From: Butyrivibrio sp. XPD2006
GTDB lineage: Bacteria > Bacillota > Clostridia > Lachnospirales > Lachnospiraceae
Length of the DNA stretch: 64,000 nt
Assembly (NCBI RefSeq): GCF_000420865.1
Contig: NZ_ATVT01000016.1
Span: 33,686-97,685 of the forward strand
Direction: 5' to 3'
Shown: positions 27,069-35,883 of the stretch, piece by piece
Numbering within the stretch: the stretch's first letter is position 1
Layout: each line of letters begins with the position of its first letter
Program-made: the position numbers and the translations under genes
Notes under the pieces: generated by a model
Told to the model about the DNA's origin: nothing
Seen by the model: the letters and a program-made list of their open reading frames with translations, nothing else
The model's database searches: none

Positions 27069-28163
27069 TCAATATTTGTTAATGGTATCTATTACCTTAT
27101 CAATCTCTTCTTCACTCATAACATCCATCATAGGAAGAGTAACGATTGAGTCGCAGATTGCCTCTGTAATCGGGAACATGCCTCTCTTGTAACCATACTT
27201 ATCAACCATGCAAGGCTGAAGATAAGGCGGTACCTTCCAGGAAATATCAGTATTAACACCATTCTCCTTAAGAAACTCTCTGAATTCTGCCTGGTCATCT
27301 ACTCTGATAATGAACTGATACCAGATGTGATTACATCCCTCTGCGATCTTGGGAAGTGTAACATTGGGATTGGTAATTCCCTTCAAATATCTGTCAGCGA
27401 TATGATTTCTGTTGGCAATAAGCTCCGGCATATGTTTGAGCTTAATCCTGAGGAATCCTGCCTGCATCTCATCAAGTCTTGAATTAACACCAATCTCGAT
27501 ATTGTGGTATCTCACGTCACTACCGTAGTTTCTGAGGACCTTGACCTTGTCGATGATCTCCTTGTTTCTTGAAACAACTCCGCCACCATCTCCATATCCG
27601 CCAAGATTTTTTGTGGGATAGAAGCTGAAGAAACCAACATCTCCGAAGAGTCCTGAGTTATTTCCTTTGTATGAAGCAAAGTGAGACTGAGCACAGTCCT
27701 CAAACAGCATCAGGTTGTTGCGTTTACATATTTCCAGTACCTTGTCCATTCTGGTGCACTGTCCGTAAAGATGTGTCAGACAAACACCTCTTGTCTTGTC
27801 TGTAATAGCAGCCTCAATCCTGTCGGCATCCAGCTGAAAATACTCGTCGGGCTCAACGAACACAGGCTTACCGCCTGCCTGAATGATACCGAGCATAGTT
27901 GCTATGTAGCCGTTTGCCTGAACGATGATCTCATCGCCTTCCTTAATGCCTGCTGCCTCAAGTCCGAGCCTTATAGCGTTAAGTCCGTTGTCAACGCCAG
28001 CACAATAGCAGTCATCGCCAAGTGCAGCCGCGAATTCTTTTTCAAAAGAATCCACTTCCTTGCCAAGGACATACCATCCGCTTCGAAGCACCTCTATAGC
28101 CTTCGCTTCATATTCATCTTTGTAAAGATTGTATCCTCTTATAAGTTCATTTACAGGAATCAT
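27069..28163 (-). CDS. DegT/DnrJ/EryC1/StrS sugar aminotransferase
   Basis: A PLP enzyme of 364 residues that aminates a keto-sugar nucleotide, here most likely at C3. The PLP lysine lies in SFYPTKNLGGYGDGG, and the EDCAQSH block binds the cofactor. The C-terminal pattern is that of the FdtB/QdtB group. It overlaps the upstream GT2 gene by four bases and sits ten to sixteen bases before the ketoisomerase. The pair would make dTDP-3-amino-3,6-dideoxyhexose. It could instead accept the 2,3-dehydratase product, as EvaB does. Confidence 0.93.
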   Translation of the reverse strand: MIPVNELIRGYNLYKDEYEAKAIEVLRSGWYVLGKEVDSFEKEFAAALGDDCYCAGVDNGLNAIRLGLEAAGIKEGDEIIVQANGYIATMLGIIQAGGKPVFVEPDEYFQLDADRIEAAITDKTRGVCLTHLYGQCTRMDKVLEICKRNNLMLFEDCAQSHFASYKGNNSGLFGDVGFFSFYPTKNLGGYGDGGGVVSRNKEIIDKVKVLRNYGSDVRYHNIEIGVNSRLDEMQAGFLRIKLKHMPELIANRNHIADRYLKGITNPNVTLPKIAEGCNHIWYQFIIRVDDQAEFREFLKENGVNTDISWKVPPYLQPCMVDKYGYKRGMFPITEAICDSIVTLPMMDVMSEEEIDKVIDTINKY

Positions 28164-29104
28164 TTATCTACCTCACTCATGTCATTTCTAACCACTGTAT
28201 CAATGATAAACGGCGGACGTCTTCTGGACTCAGCCAGGGTCCTCCATATATATTCTCCCAGGACAGCAAGCGTTATGAACATCAATCCAAAGCCGAAAAG
28301 AACAACGCACATGATCGATGCATAACCCAGTATCGGTGTACCCACTGTAAGCTTCTCCCAGATAACCATGATGATCCCAATTATGGATCCTATCGCAAAC
28401 AGCACTCCAAGGGTTGCAATAAAATGTATCGGAAACGCAGTAAAGCTCATCATGGAATCAACAACAAGCTTAAGCTTCTTGCGCAGAGTCCATCTGGACT
28501 TACCGACCTCCCTGTCAAGCCTGTGATAATAAATCTTCTCGGTCTTAAAGCCTACCCACATGACCTGAAGAGTGAGGGAAGAGTTCTTTTCATCCATCAG
28601 CTCAAGGACTTTGATCACCTGCCTGTCTACCAGGTAGCAGTCACAACCGCCCTGCGGCATATCCTTGTTGATGGTCTTACGAACCAGCCAGTAATAGCAG
28701 CCTGCAAAGAACTTTTTAACAGGATTCTCATCCCTTGATTCTCTGATGGCAAGAACCACCTTGTTGCCTCTCTTCCAGCTCTCGTACATCTCAAGGATAA
28801 GATTTGAATCCTCCTGAAGATCTGCCTGCTTGGTCACTGCACAGTCACCTGTACACACAGAGAGTCCTGCCAAAAGAGCTGCGTGCTCACCAAAGTTCTT
28901 GGAGAGTCTTACACAGACGACATTCTCATCCATGGCTTTTATCTTGTTCATGACCTCCCAGGAGTTGTCCTCGGAGCCGTCATCAACAAATACAATCTCG
29001 TAATCTCCGATCTTCCCCAGTATCTTTTTCTTCATGTCCTGATACAAAAGCTCAAGGGTATCTGAGTTGTAATAAACCGGTACTACTATAGAAATCTTAC
29101 TCAA
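28160..29104 (-). CDS. GT2 glycosyltransferase, GtrB/DPM1-like, membrane bound
   Basis: Transfers a sugar from a nucleotide donor to polyprenyl phosphate at the cytoplasmic face. It has ISIVVPVYYN at the start, DDGSEDNSW and KNFGEHAALLAG, and two C-terminal membrane segments, as in GtrB and ArnC. The start is placed at TTG 29104, since GGAGG lies eight bases upstream. A TTG at 29119 would put five extra residues in front and has no clear site. The product is 314 residues. A four-base overlap with the aminotransferase suggests it loads the module's own deoxy- or aminosugar on the lipid carrier. Confidence 0.92.
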   Translation of the reverse strand: MSKISIVVPVYYNSDTLELLYQDMKKKILGKIGDYEIVFVDDGSEDNSWEVMNKIKAMDENVVCVRLSKNFGEHAALLAGLSVCTGDCAVTKQADLQEDSNLILEMYESWKRGNKVVLAIRESRDENPVKKFFAGCYYWLVRKTINKDMPQGGCDCYLVDRQVIKVLELMDEKNSSLTLQVMWVGFKTEKIYYHRLDREVGKSRWTLRKKLKLVVDSMMSFTAFPIHFIATLGVLFAIGSIIGIIMVIWEKLTVGTPILGYASIMCVVLFGFGLMFITLAVLGEYIWRTLAESRRRPPFIIDTVVRNDMSEVDK

Positions 29105-29137
29105 AATCAAAGCCTCCAACTAGTAACTATTCCAAGA

Positions 29138-29920
29138 TCATCCTGTAACTTCCGGATCCTCGTAAATATTGTAATTATCCACCGTCTTGATAAGCTTAAG
29201 ACCGAGCGTGGCAAGATTCTTGTTGATCTTCCTGTCACTTGCCAGGATTATATATCTGCAGTTGGTCTTCCTGGTCGCATCCAGAAGCTCCTCAGCATCT
29301 ATAACTTCAGCCTTCTCATAGGCCTCATATACCTCATTGTAGTAATCCCATTGGGTCACGATCATCTCACGGCCATAGGGCATAAGTATCTTAGTACTGT
29401 ACTGACGCACAAAGTGTACCATCTCAGATGGGAACACAGCTCTTACACGGGCCTCTCCGTCTGCCGGAATGATGACATCACATACATCTATGACACTCTG
29501 CGGAATGTGATAGAGGTTCTCAGCCTTTGACATGTACTGATTCACATAAACAAGTGATCCGCTGAGGACCACTACGGCCAGTGCTACAACAAGAGCCACT
29601 CTCTGCCAGAGCTTCCTTCCAAATCCTGTCACAAGCCTGCAAAGCGCATAACCAATAGTCATATACATGGGCACCAGCCACAGCACACGGTAATATGTAT
29701 CAGTCCCCTCGTCAAACATGGCAACATAGACCATCTTGGTAACAGGGAAAAGAAATCCCGCCAGAATAACAAGTGGCAGAATCCCAATAAGTATTTTCTT
29801 TTTCCAATCCTTCTCACAGATGACAATATAAAGCGCTGATGCCACCAGAAGGATTGCCAGTAGCGGATTTCCGAAAAAGAGCTTTAAGGAAACCCAGCAT
29901 TCCATAAATATTCCGTACAT
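29138..29920 (-). CDS. Membrane protein, C-terminal partner of the DUF6077-like protein
   Basis: A 260-residue protein with about four membrane segments in the first 130 residues and then a soluble domain ending in YIILASDRKINKNLATLG. That tail has the form of the outer C-terminal domain of long GT-C-like proteins. It follows the 380-residue membrane protein after 14 bases and has its own good site (CGGAG seven bases before ATG 29920). The two together match the length of a single long DUF6077-type protein. In-frame TGA-TAA stops and a second stop in this frame argue that the split is real and not a single-base error. Confidence 0.72.
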   Translation of the reverse strand: MYGIFMECWVSLKLFFGNPLLAILLVASALYIVICEKDWKKKILIGILPLVILAGFLFPVTKMVYVAMFDEGTDTYYRVLWLVPMYMTIGYALCRLVTGFGRKLWQRVALVVALAVVVLSGSLVYVNQYMSKAENLYHIPQSVIDVCDVIIPADGEARVRAVFPSEMVHFVRQYSTKILMPYGREMIVTQWDYYNEVYEAYEKAEVIDAEELLDATRKTNCRYIILASDRKINKNLATLGLKLIKTVDNYNIYEDPEVTG

Positions 29921-29934
29921 AAATCACTCCGTTA

Positions 29935-31077
29935 TCATCCAAATAAAGAGAAATAAATTCCCAAATAGATCAAATTAGGTATAATACACAAAAACGCTCC
30001 AACAAGTACTGTCCATCTCTTTGAAAAAATTAGCAGCACCAGTGTTAACAAGCCAATCAGTGCACTTCCAAAGATGACTCCCAAAGATGTGCAAACTCCG
30101 GAGAGCATGTTGATAAGCCCAAGCATGATCCAGCCACTTCTTAAACTCACCCTCTCGGGAGATTTAAGATCTTCAAACATCCACAAAAACATCCATATGA
30201 TCATGGGGAACACGAGATTTGCAACAAGTGCCTTGCCCTGCCAGGTTCTCATCAGGAAAAAGGTAGCCGGAGTATAAATCGACACGTTTCCAAACATAAG
30301 CAGGAACGACACAATGATCATAAATACAGGTATAACCTGTTGTCTGCTCCTGAACAGAATCCTTCCGATCTCAACGTAAACAAGATAAACCAGTGGAATC
30401 ACAAACAGCGGAATAACCGAATGTGCCACGATTGTCGCATGAATACCGCTCATCTTGGCAATAAACGCATCCCACATGGTTATAACAGCAAGCGCGTGCC
30501 TGATATCCAGTGAAGTAGAAGTTCCTGTATAGGGCAGAATGGTATTCATAACATCCACTTCCTGAGCCAGAAGTGATTCCACCACAAAGTAGGAATCATC
30601 ACCGTCAAAGCTGGCCATCACAACACTCATGACCATCTGAAAGACCATAATGGCAATGAAGATTCCCCAGTAAATCCTGCTCTCAGGTGAATAATGAGCT
30701 TTATAGGATTCAAGGTCTGATCTGGGATTCATAAGCGTGTACACATCTGCATGTGCCTCGCCCGGAAAAAGAGATAGCAGCTCCCACCGGTTTGCCCTAA
30801 GCACCTTGATAGCTCTTACCACACCAAGCACTGCTAGTACTGCAATCGCCGCAATAAAGCTCCGTCTGCAGTACGTAAAGGCGCTGTACACTGCATGCGT
30901 CATAGCTCCGATAGCAGCAATCTCAAAGACAGCCATATATATCAGGTATCCCAGAATAAAGGTAATACCTACAGTTCGCCTCATCTCAGGCAATATAAAA
31001 TTAAACAATACCCCCACCATGAAGGGCACAACAAGCAGCCACAGTATCAGCTGCAGGATTGAAAGAACAATTGTCAT
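29935..31077 (-). CDS. Polytopic membrane protein, DUF6077-like N-terminal part
   Basis: A 380-residue protein with about ten membrane segments. It resembles the membrane portion of DUF6077 proteins, with the loop VMASFDGDDSYFVVESLLAQ carrying acidic residues near a probable active site. It stops abruptly after a final helix (LIYLGIYFSLFG), at tandem stop codons. The remaining helices and outer domain are on the next gene. It may act as a split GT-C-type transferase. A 21-base gap separates it from uridine kinase upstream. Confidence 0.72.
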   Translation of the reverse strand: MTIVLSILQLILWLLVVPFMVGVLFNFILPEMRRTVGITFILGYLIYMAVFEIAAIGAMTHAVYSAFTYCRRSFIAAIAVLAVLGVVRAIKVLRANRWELLSLFPGEAHADVYTLMNPRSDLESYKAHYSPESRIYWGIFIAIMVFQMVMSVVMASFDGDDSYFVVESLLAQEVDVMNTILPYTGTSTSLDIRHALAVITMWDAFIAKMSGIHATIVAHSVIPLFVIPLVYLVYVEIGRILFRSRQQVIPVFMIIVSFLLMFGNVSIYTPATFFLMRTWQGKALVANLVFPMIIWMFLWMFEDLKSPERVSLRSGWIMLGLINMLSGVCTSLGVIFGSALIGLLTLVLLIFSKRWTVLVGAFLCIIPNLIYLGIYFSLFG

Positions 31078-31098
31078 CTGATCTTCCCCAATAAACCT

Positions 31099-31719
31099 TT
31101 AATCTGCCATCATAAGCTTTAAATGTTCGCGAAGAATGTTGATACCTGTAAGGTTCTCACCACCGCGAGGGATAATAATATCCGCATACTTCTTGCTCGG
31201 CTCAACAAACTGCTCGTGCATGGGCTTAACAGTCTCCCTGTACTGGACAAGAATAGATTCAATGCTCCTTGCACGCTCTACCATGTCACGTCTGATCCTG
31301 CGCATGAGTCTCTCATCCGCATCAGTATCAACAAAAACCTTGATATCCATAAGGTCTCGAAGTTCCTTGCTCTCAAGGATAAGGATTCCCTCAAGAATGA
31401 TAACCTTCTTGGGAACCACATGTACTGTGGCATCAGACCTGTTATGGATTGTGTAATCATAGACAGGCATATCAATTTCCTGATTGTTCTTGAGCTTCTT
31501 GACATCCTCGATCATAAGATCCGTATCAAAAGACTCCGGATGATCATAGTTAAGCCTGCTCCTGTCCTCATAGGAGAGGTCATCATGAGCCTTGTAGTAA
31601 GAATCATGATTGATGACTACAATATCATCGCCAAAGGTCTCCTTGATCTTCCTGACGATTGTGGTCTTGCCCGAAGCTGTTCCACCTGCAATTCCTACTA
31701 TACAAATCTTATCACTCAT
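31099..31719 (-). CDS. udk: Uridine kinase
   Basis: Phosphorylates uridine and cytidine in pyrimidine salvage. The 206-residue length is standard. The P-loop GGTASGKT is at 12-19, followed by NHDSYYKAH and the YDHPESFDT segment, which are typical of Udk. The ATG at 31719 has AGGAGG upstream. It is a housekeeping enzyme placed between glycan genes, and it could support UTP supply for sugar nucleotides. A weak terminator-like hairpin precedes it. Confidence 0.95.
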   Translation of the reverse strand: MSDKICIVGIAGGTASGKTTIVRKIKETFGDDIVVINHDSYYKAHDDLSYEDRSRLNYDHPESFDTDLMIEDVKKLKNNQEIDMPVYDYTIHNRSDATVHVVPKKVIILEGILILESKELRDLMDIKVFVDTDADERLMRRIRRDMVERARSIESILVQYRETVKPMHEQFVEPSKKYADIIIPRGGENLTGINILREHLKLMMAD

Positions 31720-31744
31720 TTCTATGCCTCCTTAGCTCTATACA

Positions 31745-31770
31745 AGACAGAAGGCGGCGAAAACGCCGCC
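31745..31770 (-). terminator. Hairpin terminator after FAD oxidoreductase gene
   Basis: The arms GGCGGCG (31753-31759) and CGCCGCC (31764-31770) have a short loop. On the minus strand they are followed by the T-rich TTCTGTCTT. It is just past the stop at 31779. The T-tract is interrupted, so some read-through into udk is likely. Confidence 0.6.
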
Positions 31771-31778
31771 CACTTATT

Positions 31779-33365
31779 TTAGTCGATTTCAACCTCATCA
31801 TCTTCTTCCGACTTGGATTCATCGGTTTCATGATACTCTTCCTCAGTGTTGACACTCCAGATGTTGGTCCTGTCAGTTACACCGCCCAGGATGTTCTTAA
31901 CAGTCTCAAAGGATGTGCACATTGAGTGGTCGATATTGTTATATCTGTGCTGGCCGTTACGTCCTACACAGTAGAGATTATCAATAGTATTGAGATAATC
32001 AATGAGCTTGTCCATCTCATCATAGGTATCAAAGTAAGCAGGATAAGCCTTCTTAACCTTCTCCATATGATAATCGATAACTTCACCTGCATTGTTGATA
32101 AGACCAAGTGAAACCATCTCACCGATTGCCATCTTGGCAAACTCGTCCTCAGTCATGGTCCACATTGAATCGCCCTCAAAGCAGAAGTACTCAAGTCCAA
32201 CCCATACTGTGTGCTCAAGGTCCTTAACAAGATAAGGTGACCAGTTATTGTAGATCTGGAAACGTCCCATCTTGACTGATCTCTCCTGAACATATACCCA
32301 GTTATCGGGAACGATGTTTCCAATAGTCTTGATATTAGTCTTGTTCTCCAGATTGAGCTTCGGAACAAGAACTCCGAGAGTCATGTAATCACGATACGGA
32401 AGTCCGGCTGCAATCCTTGCAGGATCTGCAGGAACATCATTCATGCCGGCTACCAGATCCTTAACAGGCATTGAACTGATAACTACATCACCGTCAACAT
32501 CAACTTCCTGTCCGTTCTGAAGATAGGTAACACCTGTGATATGGTTGCCATCCTTGCGGATCTTAACAACCTTGGCATTCATGATGATAGTTCCGCCCAG
32601 CTTCTGAATCTCTTCTGCAGTTACATCCCAGAGCTGTCCGGGACCAAGCTTAGGATATTTGAACTCTTCAATGAGTGATGTGTTAACCTTACGGTTCTTG
32701 ACCTTAAATACTCTGCCAAGATAATCTCTGATGATCCCAAAAATAGATAAGCCCTTGGTTCTCTGCTTGCCCCAGGAAGCATCAATCTCTGAAGGATGTC
32801 TGCCCCAAAGGTTCTCTGTGTAATACTCAAAGAACATGGAGTATAACTTCTTACCGAAATTGTTGATATAGAGGTTCTCAAGATTATCCTCAGGTCTCTT
32901 GTGGAATACGGATCCCATGTAAGAGAATCCAACCTTAAGGGTTGTCAGAAAACCGAAGTTCTTGAAAGTCTCGGGTTTAAGAGATATAGGATAGTCATAA
33001 AACTTGGAATCAAAGAGAATACGGGATACGCGGTGTCTCTTGAGCATAACCCTGTCTTCCTTCTCAGGATCCGGTCCGCCCTGATTCATCTGTATCTCGG
33101 TTCCGAGAATCTTGTAGTCGTAGGCATCCGATCCCTGCTGAGGGAGCATGTTCTCCCACCACTCATTAACTTCGGGAACCTTGGAAAAGAATCTGTGGCC
33201 ACCCATATCCATTCTGTTGCCCTTATACTCAACAGTTCTGGAAATACCACCAAACTTCTCAGTCTCTTCAAATACTACAACTTCATAATCCTTGGAATTC
33301 TTAAGGAGCTCATAAGCAGCTGTAAGTCCTGCAGGACCCGCTCCAATGATAAGTGCTTTTTTCAT
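31779..33365 (-). CDS. FAD-dependent oxidoreductase, amine-oxidase/UDP-galactopyranose mutase-like
   Basis: A 528-residue flavoprotein. The N-terminal FAD-binding motif is [16 protein letters not shown], followed by [22 protein letters not shown] and a late [16 protein letters not shown] block. This layout is shared by amine oxidases, protoporphyrinogen-oxidase-like enzymes and sugar mutases of polysaccharide loci. A very acidic C-terminal tail ([12 protein letters not shown]) is notable. It has its own promoter (33407-33435) and a terminator after the stop. The substrate, possibly a sugar nucleotide or lipid, cannot be fixed from sequence. Confidence 0.85.
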   Translation of the reverse strand: MKKALIIGAGPAGLTAAYELLKNSKDYEVVVFEETEKFGGISRTVEYKGNRMDMGGHRFFSKVPEVNEWWENMLPQQGSDAYDYKILGTEIQMNQGGPDPEKEDRVMLKRHRVSRILFDSKFYDYPISLKPETFKNFGFLTTLKVGFSYMGSVFHKRPEDNLENLYINNFGKKLYSMFFEYYTENLWGRHPSEIDASWGKQRTKGLSIFGIIRDYLGRVFKVKNRKVNTSLIEEFKYPKLGPGQLWDVTAEEIQKLGGTIIMNAKVVKIRKDGNHITGVTYLQNGQEVDVDGDVVISSMPVKDLVAGMNDVPADPARIAAGLPYRDYMTLGVLVPKLNLENKTNIKTIGNIVPDNWVYVQERSVKMGRFQIYNNWSPYLVKDLEHTVWVGLEYFCFEGDSMWTMTEDEFAKMAIGEMVSLGLINNAGEVIDYHMEKVKKAYPAYFDTYDEMDKLIDYLNTIDNLYCVGRNGQHRYNNIDHSMCTSFETVKNILGGVTDRTNIWSVNTEEEYHETDESKSEEDDEVEID

Positions 33366-33406
33366 ACTATTAGCCTTCCTAAACGAATATTTGCATAGAT
33401 ATAAGA

Positions 33407-33435
33407 ATTATAACCTAATGGCGCAAGGTCTTCAA
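33407..33435 (-). promoter_or_regulatory. Promoter of FAD oxidoreductase gene
   Basis: On the minus strand TTGAAG (33435-33430), a 17-base spacer and a perfect TATAAT (33412-33407) lie about 42 bases before the ATG at 33365. This is one of the best promoter matches in the window. The 248-base divergent spacer also holds the plus-strand promoter and the repeat array. Confidence 0.75.
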
Positions 33436-33500
33436 CTTTAATTAATATGTGCAATTCAGTATTCAGATATGCGACTGCGCAATATCGGTATAACGTTAAT

Positions 33501-33541
33501 TTCTTAAGACTTTCTTAAGATTAACGGCAGAAATTCTTAAG
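33501..33541 (+). promoter_or_regulatory. Three direct repeats TTCTTAAG with 11-base phasing
   Basis: Identical octamers start at 33501, 33512 and 33534, so the spacings are 11 and 22 bases (one and two helical turns). They end 17 bases upstream of the -35 box at 33558. Such phased direct repeats are typical of binding sites for OmpR/PhoB-type response regulators. The regulator itself is not identified in the window. Confidence 0.6.
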
Positions 33542-33557
33542 ATTGGCCCAAAGGGGT

Positions 33558-33586
33558 TTTCAAACAAAAAAACATGGTGATAGAAT
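33558..33586 (+). promoter_or_regulatory. Promoter of SGNH lipoprotein gene
   Basis: TTTCAA (33558-33563), a 17-base spacer and TAGAAT (33581-33586) predict a transcript start near 33593. That leaves a short leader before AAGGAGG (33602-33608) and the ATG at 33614. The weak -35 together with the upstream repeats suggests an activator-dependent promoter. Confidence 0.62.
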
Positions 33587-33613
33587 AGCTTTGGTAAAAA
33601 CAAGGAGGAAGAA

Positions 33614-34870
33614 ATGAAAAAAAATACCAAGATTTTACTTTCGTCTATTATGACTTTAAGTCTGTTCCTAAGCGGATGTTCCCTCAATAAGGATAATCTC
33701 CTGGAGCCGACCGAATACTTATCCGATACACCTACTGAGGTAAGCCTTGAGAACAATGATGCTGCAGCCGACGGCCAGTCAATCGTGGTTGTAGAGAATC
33801 TCTTTGAACCTATACTTGACGCTCTTGAGAATGATACTGCAAAAGATAATCCTTCTGCAGAAGCCTCACAGGAGGAATCGAAACCCGAAGAGAACACAGC
33901 AGAAGAAAACACTGAACCCGTTGACAAGGTGAACATAGTGTTCTTCGGAGACAGCCAGATAGCCAACGGCAGAGATGACGGTTCAGACATTCCGACCATC
34001 ATGTCTACAAGGATTCCCAACAGTGTTGTTTATAATTTTGCCATCGGTGGAAGTACTGCAACATTGGAATCGTCCACTTCTTCATACGACCCTGCCACTA
34101 CACATTCCACTAACTTCCTGGGATTGGTAAACGCCTTTGCCGGTATCGCAGACAGAAATGAAACACTTTCAGAGCTCCCGGGCATGCTTAACAACATGAA
34201 CAGCATTGCTCCTGCTGATGTAGACTATTACTTCATTGAATACGGAGCGAATGATTTCTTTAACAACATGGGACTTGATTGTGATGCTTACCAGACAAGA
34301 GATGTTCAGGCTCACTATTTTTATAACGCGCTTAACATGGGAATCAATACTCTTAAAGAGATTAGTCCAAACGCCACTTTTGTCCTCATGACCCCGTTCT
34401 ATGGAATCTATGTTGCTGATGACGGTACATACATCGGTGATTCATACATAGTAAGTAATGGTGTCGGAACACTGTCTGACTATGCCAAAAAGGTAGGAAA
34501 TGTTTCAGAAGATCAGGGCACCTGGCTATTTGACGGAATGTTCATGACTAAACACGACCTTTATCTTGATACAGCCGGTGAATACCTGATGGATAACCTT
34601 CATCTGACTCTCAAGGGCAGACAGATAATGGCAAGGCTCCTTGCTCACATTGTTAATTTCCAGGAACAGAATGAGCCATACTGTTACCTTGATACAGACA
34701 AGATCAAGATAGCAGAGTTTGATCCCAATGAGTATTACAGATACGACGAAGGGCAGATGAAAGAGTACTATCCTGAATCCTGGGAGAAATATATAAAGGG
34801 AGTATTTCCTCTGGCACAGCCCTCGCAGGAAGCACTGGATGCATACAATGCCGAACAAAACGGCGGCTGA
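33614..34870 (+). CDS. SGNH/GDSL-family lipoprotein
   Basis: A 418-residue exported lipoprotein with signal and lipobox LSGC (Cys near 22). A Ser/Glu-rich linker of about 85 residues follows, then an SGNH hydrolase fold. All the blocks are intact: FFGDSQ with the nucleophile Ser, FAIGGSTA, EYGANDFF (G-x-N-D) and DNLHLTLKG (D-x-x-H). It is a probable extracellular esterase or acyltransferase that acts on acylated glycan. It stands alone on the plus strand with its own promoter, perfect AAGGAGG and terminator. It appears to be the intact relative of the nucleophile-lacking protein at 17.6 kb. Confidence 0.9.
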   Translation: MKKNTKILLSSIMTLSLFLSGCSLNKDNLLEPTEYLSDTPTEVSLENNDAAADGQSIVVVENLFEPILDALENDTAKDNPSAEASQEESKPEENTAEENTEPVDKVNIVFFGDSQIANGRDDGSDIPTIMSTRIPNSVVYNFAIGGSTATLESSTSSYDPATTHSTNFLGLVNAFAGIADRNETLSELPGMLNNMNSIAPADVDYYFIEYGANDFFNNMGLDCDAYQTRDVQAHYFYNALNMGINTLKEISPNATFVLMTPFYGIYVADDGTYIGDSYIVSNGVGTLSDYAKKVGNVSEDQGTWLFDGMFMTKHDLYLDTAGEYLMDNLHLTLKGRQIMARLLAHIVNFQEQNEPYCYLDTDKIKIAEFDPNEYYRYDEGQMKEYYPESWEKYIKGVFPLAQPSQEALDAYNAEQNGG

Positions 34871-34887
34871 ACCTCATAAGAACAACG

Positions 34888-34914
34888 AAAGCCCGACTCA
34901 CCGAGTCGGGCTTT
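34888..34914. terminator. Bidirectional terminator between convergent genes
   Basis: Twelve-base perfect arms (34888-34899 and 34903-34914) with a three-base loop run from AAA to TTT, so the hairpin works in both directions. It separates the SGNH lipoprotein gene from the end of the GT2 gene at 34924. Confidence 0.9.
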
Positions 34915-34923
34915 AAAATGTCA

Positions 34924-35883
34924 TCATTTATTGTTTTCACTGTCTTTAGCAAGGTCTGTTTCCTTGTGTCTCTGCAGCATGTTGAGCTGCATCTCAAATT
35001 CTCTTCGATTGTTAATAGCTAATGTAGAAAGAATAACTCCGGCGAACATACTCTGAACCGCCGCCATCATAACAAAGCAGCATACAATCAGAGTCGGGAA
35101 TCTCGGAACTGTATGAGATATCCAGAATTCCTGCAGAATCGGTATCATAAATATTATTGACACAAGTGCAAGAATAGCTGCGATAACACTAAAGAACCCA
35201 AAAGGCTTATAACTGCGATACAGCCTTGCGATCGTCTTAAGCACCTTAAAACCGTCAGCATAGGTGTTGAGCTTACTTACAGATCCCTCAGGTCTGTCTC
35301 TGTAATCAATGACCACATTGTCTATCTGCATGTTGTTATAAACTGCATGGATGGTCATCTCTGTTTCAATCTCAAATCCCTTACTGAGAACCGGGAAAGT
35401 CTTAACAAACTCATACGAGAATGCCCTGAATCCTGTCATAATGTCTCTGATGTTGCAGCCAAAGAGCTTGTTGATACTTCCACGAACCAGATTGTTGCCG
35501 AAGTTGTGGAACGGGCGCTTATTTTCCTGATAGTAGGTAGATGAAAGTCTGTCACCAACCACCATGTCAGAATTGTGATTAAGAACCAGATCCACCATCT
35601 CAGGCGCTGATTCCATTGGATATGTATCATCACCGTCAACCATGACATATACAAGCGCATCTATCTCACGGAACATACGTCTGATGACGTTGCCCTTGCC
35701 CTGCATGTATTCATTGCGGACTACAGCACCTGCCTCAGCTGCAATCTCAGCTGTCCTGTCCTTGGAATTGTTGTTATATACATAGATGGTAGCCTCAGGA
35801 AGTGCTGCCTTAGCATCCCTTACTACCTTCCCAATAGTCTTCTCTTCGTTATAGCATGGTATCAATACTGCTATCTTATCCAC
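34924..35883 (-). CDS. GT2 glycosyltransferase, DPM1-like, membrane bound
   Basis: A 319-residue polyprenyl-phosphate sugar transferase candidate. It has VLIPCYNEEKTIG at 7-19, DGDDTYP with the metal-binding Asp residues, GDRLSSTYY, and two C-terminal membrane helices, followed by a short polar tail. The start is GTG at 35883, with GAGGGGG five bases upstream. It shares one base with the stop of the upstream membrane transferase gene. A lipid-sugar donor made here could be used by the GT-C-like proteins encoded just upstream. Confidence 0.92.
   Translation of the reverse strand: MDKIAVLIPCYNEEKTIGKVVRDAKAALPEATIYVYNNNSKDRTAEIAAEAGAVVRNEYMQGKGNVIRRMFREIDALVYVMVDGDDTYPMESAPEMVDLVLNHNSDMVVGDRLSSTYYQENKRPFHNFGNNLVRGSINKLFGCNIRDIMTGFRAFSYEFVKTFPVLSKGFEIETEMTIHAVYNNMQIDNVVIDYRDRPEGSVSKLNTYADGFKVLKTIARLYRSYKPFGFFSVIAAILALVSIIFMIPILQEFWISHTVPRFPTLIVCCFVMMAAVQSMFAGVILSTLAINNRREFEMQLNMLQRHKETDLAKDSENNK

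Noticed and set aside
27681..28325. Plus-strand open frame of 214 codons opposite the aminotransferase
   Set aside because: It shadows two well-supported minus-strand genes and has no family features.
29920..29940. Simple single-base frameshift between the two DUF6077-like parts
   Set aside because: There are tandem in-frame stops in the first frame, a stop in the second frame just before its ATG, and a well-placed GGAG site.
31123..31782. Plus-strand open frame of 219 codons opposite uridine kinase
   Set aside because: The opposite strand encodes a complete Udk; this frame has no ribosome site or recognisable domain.
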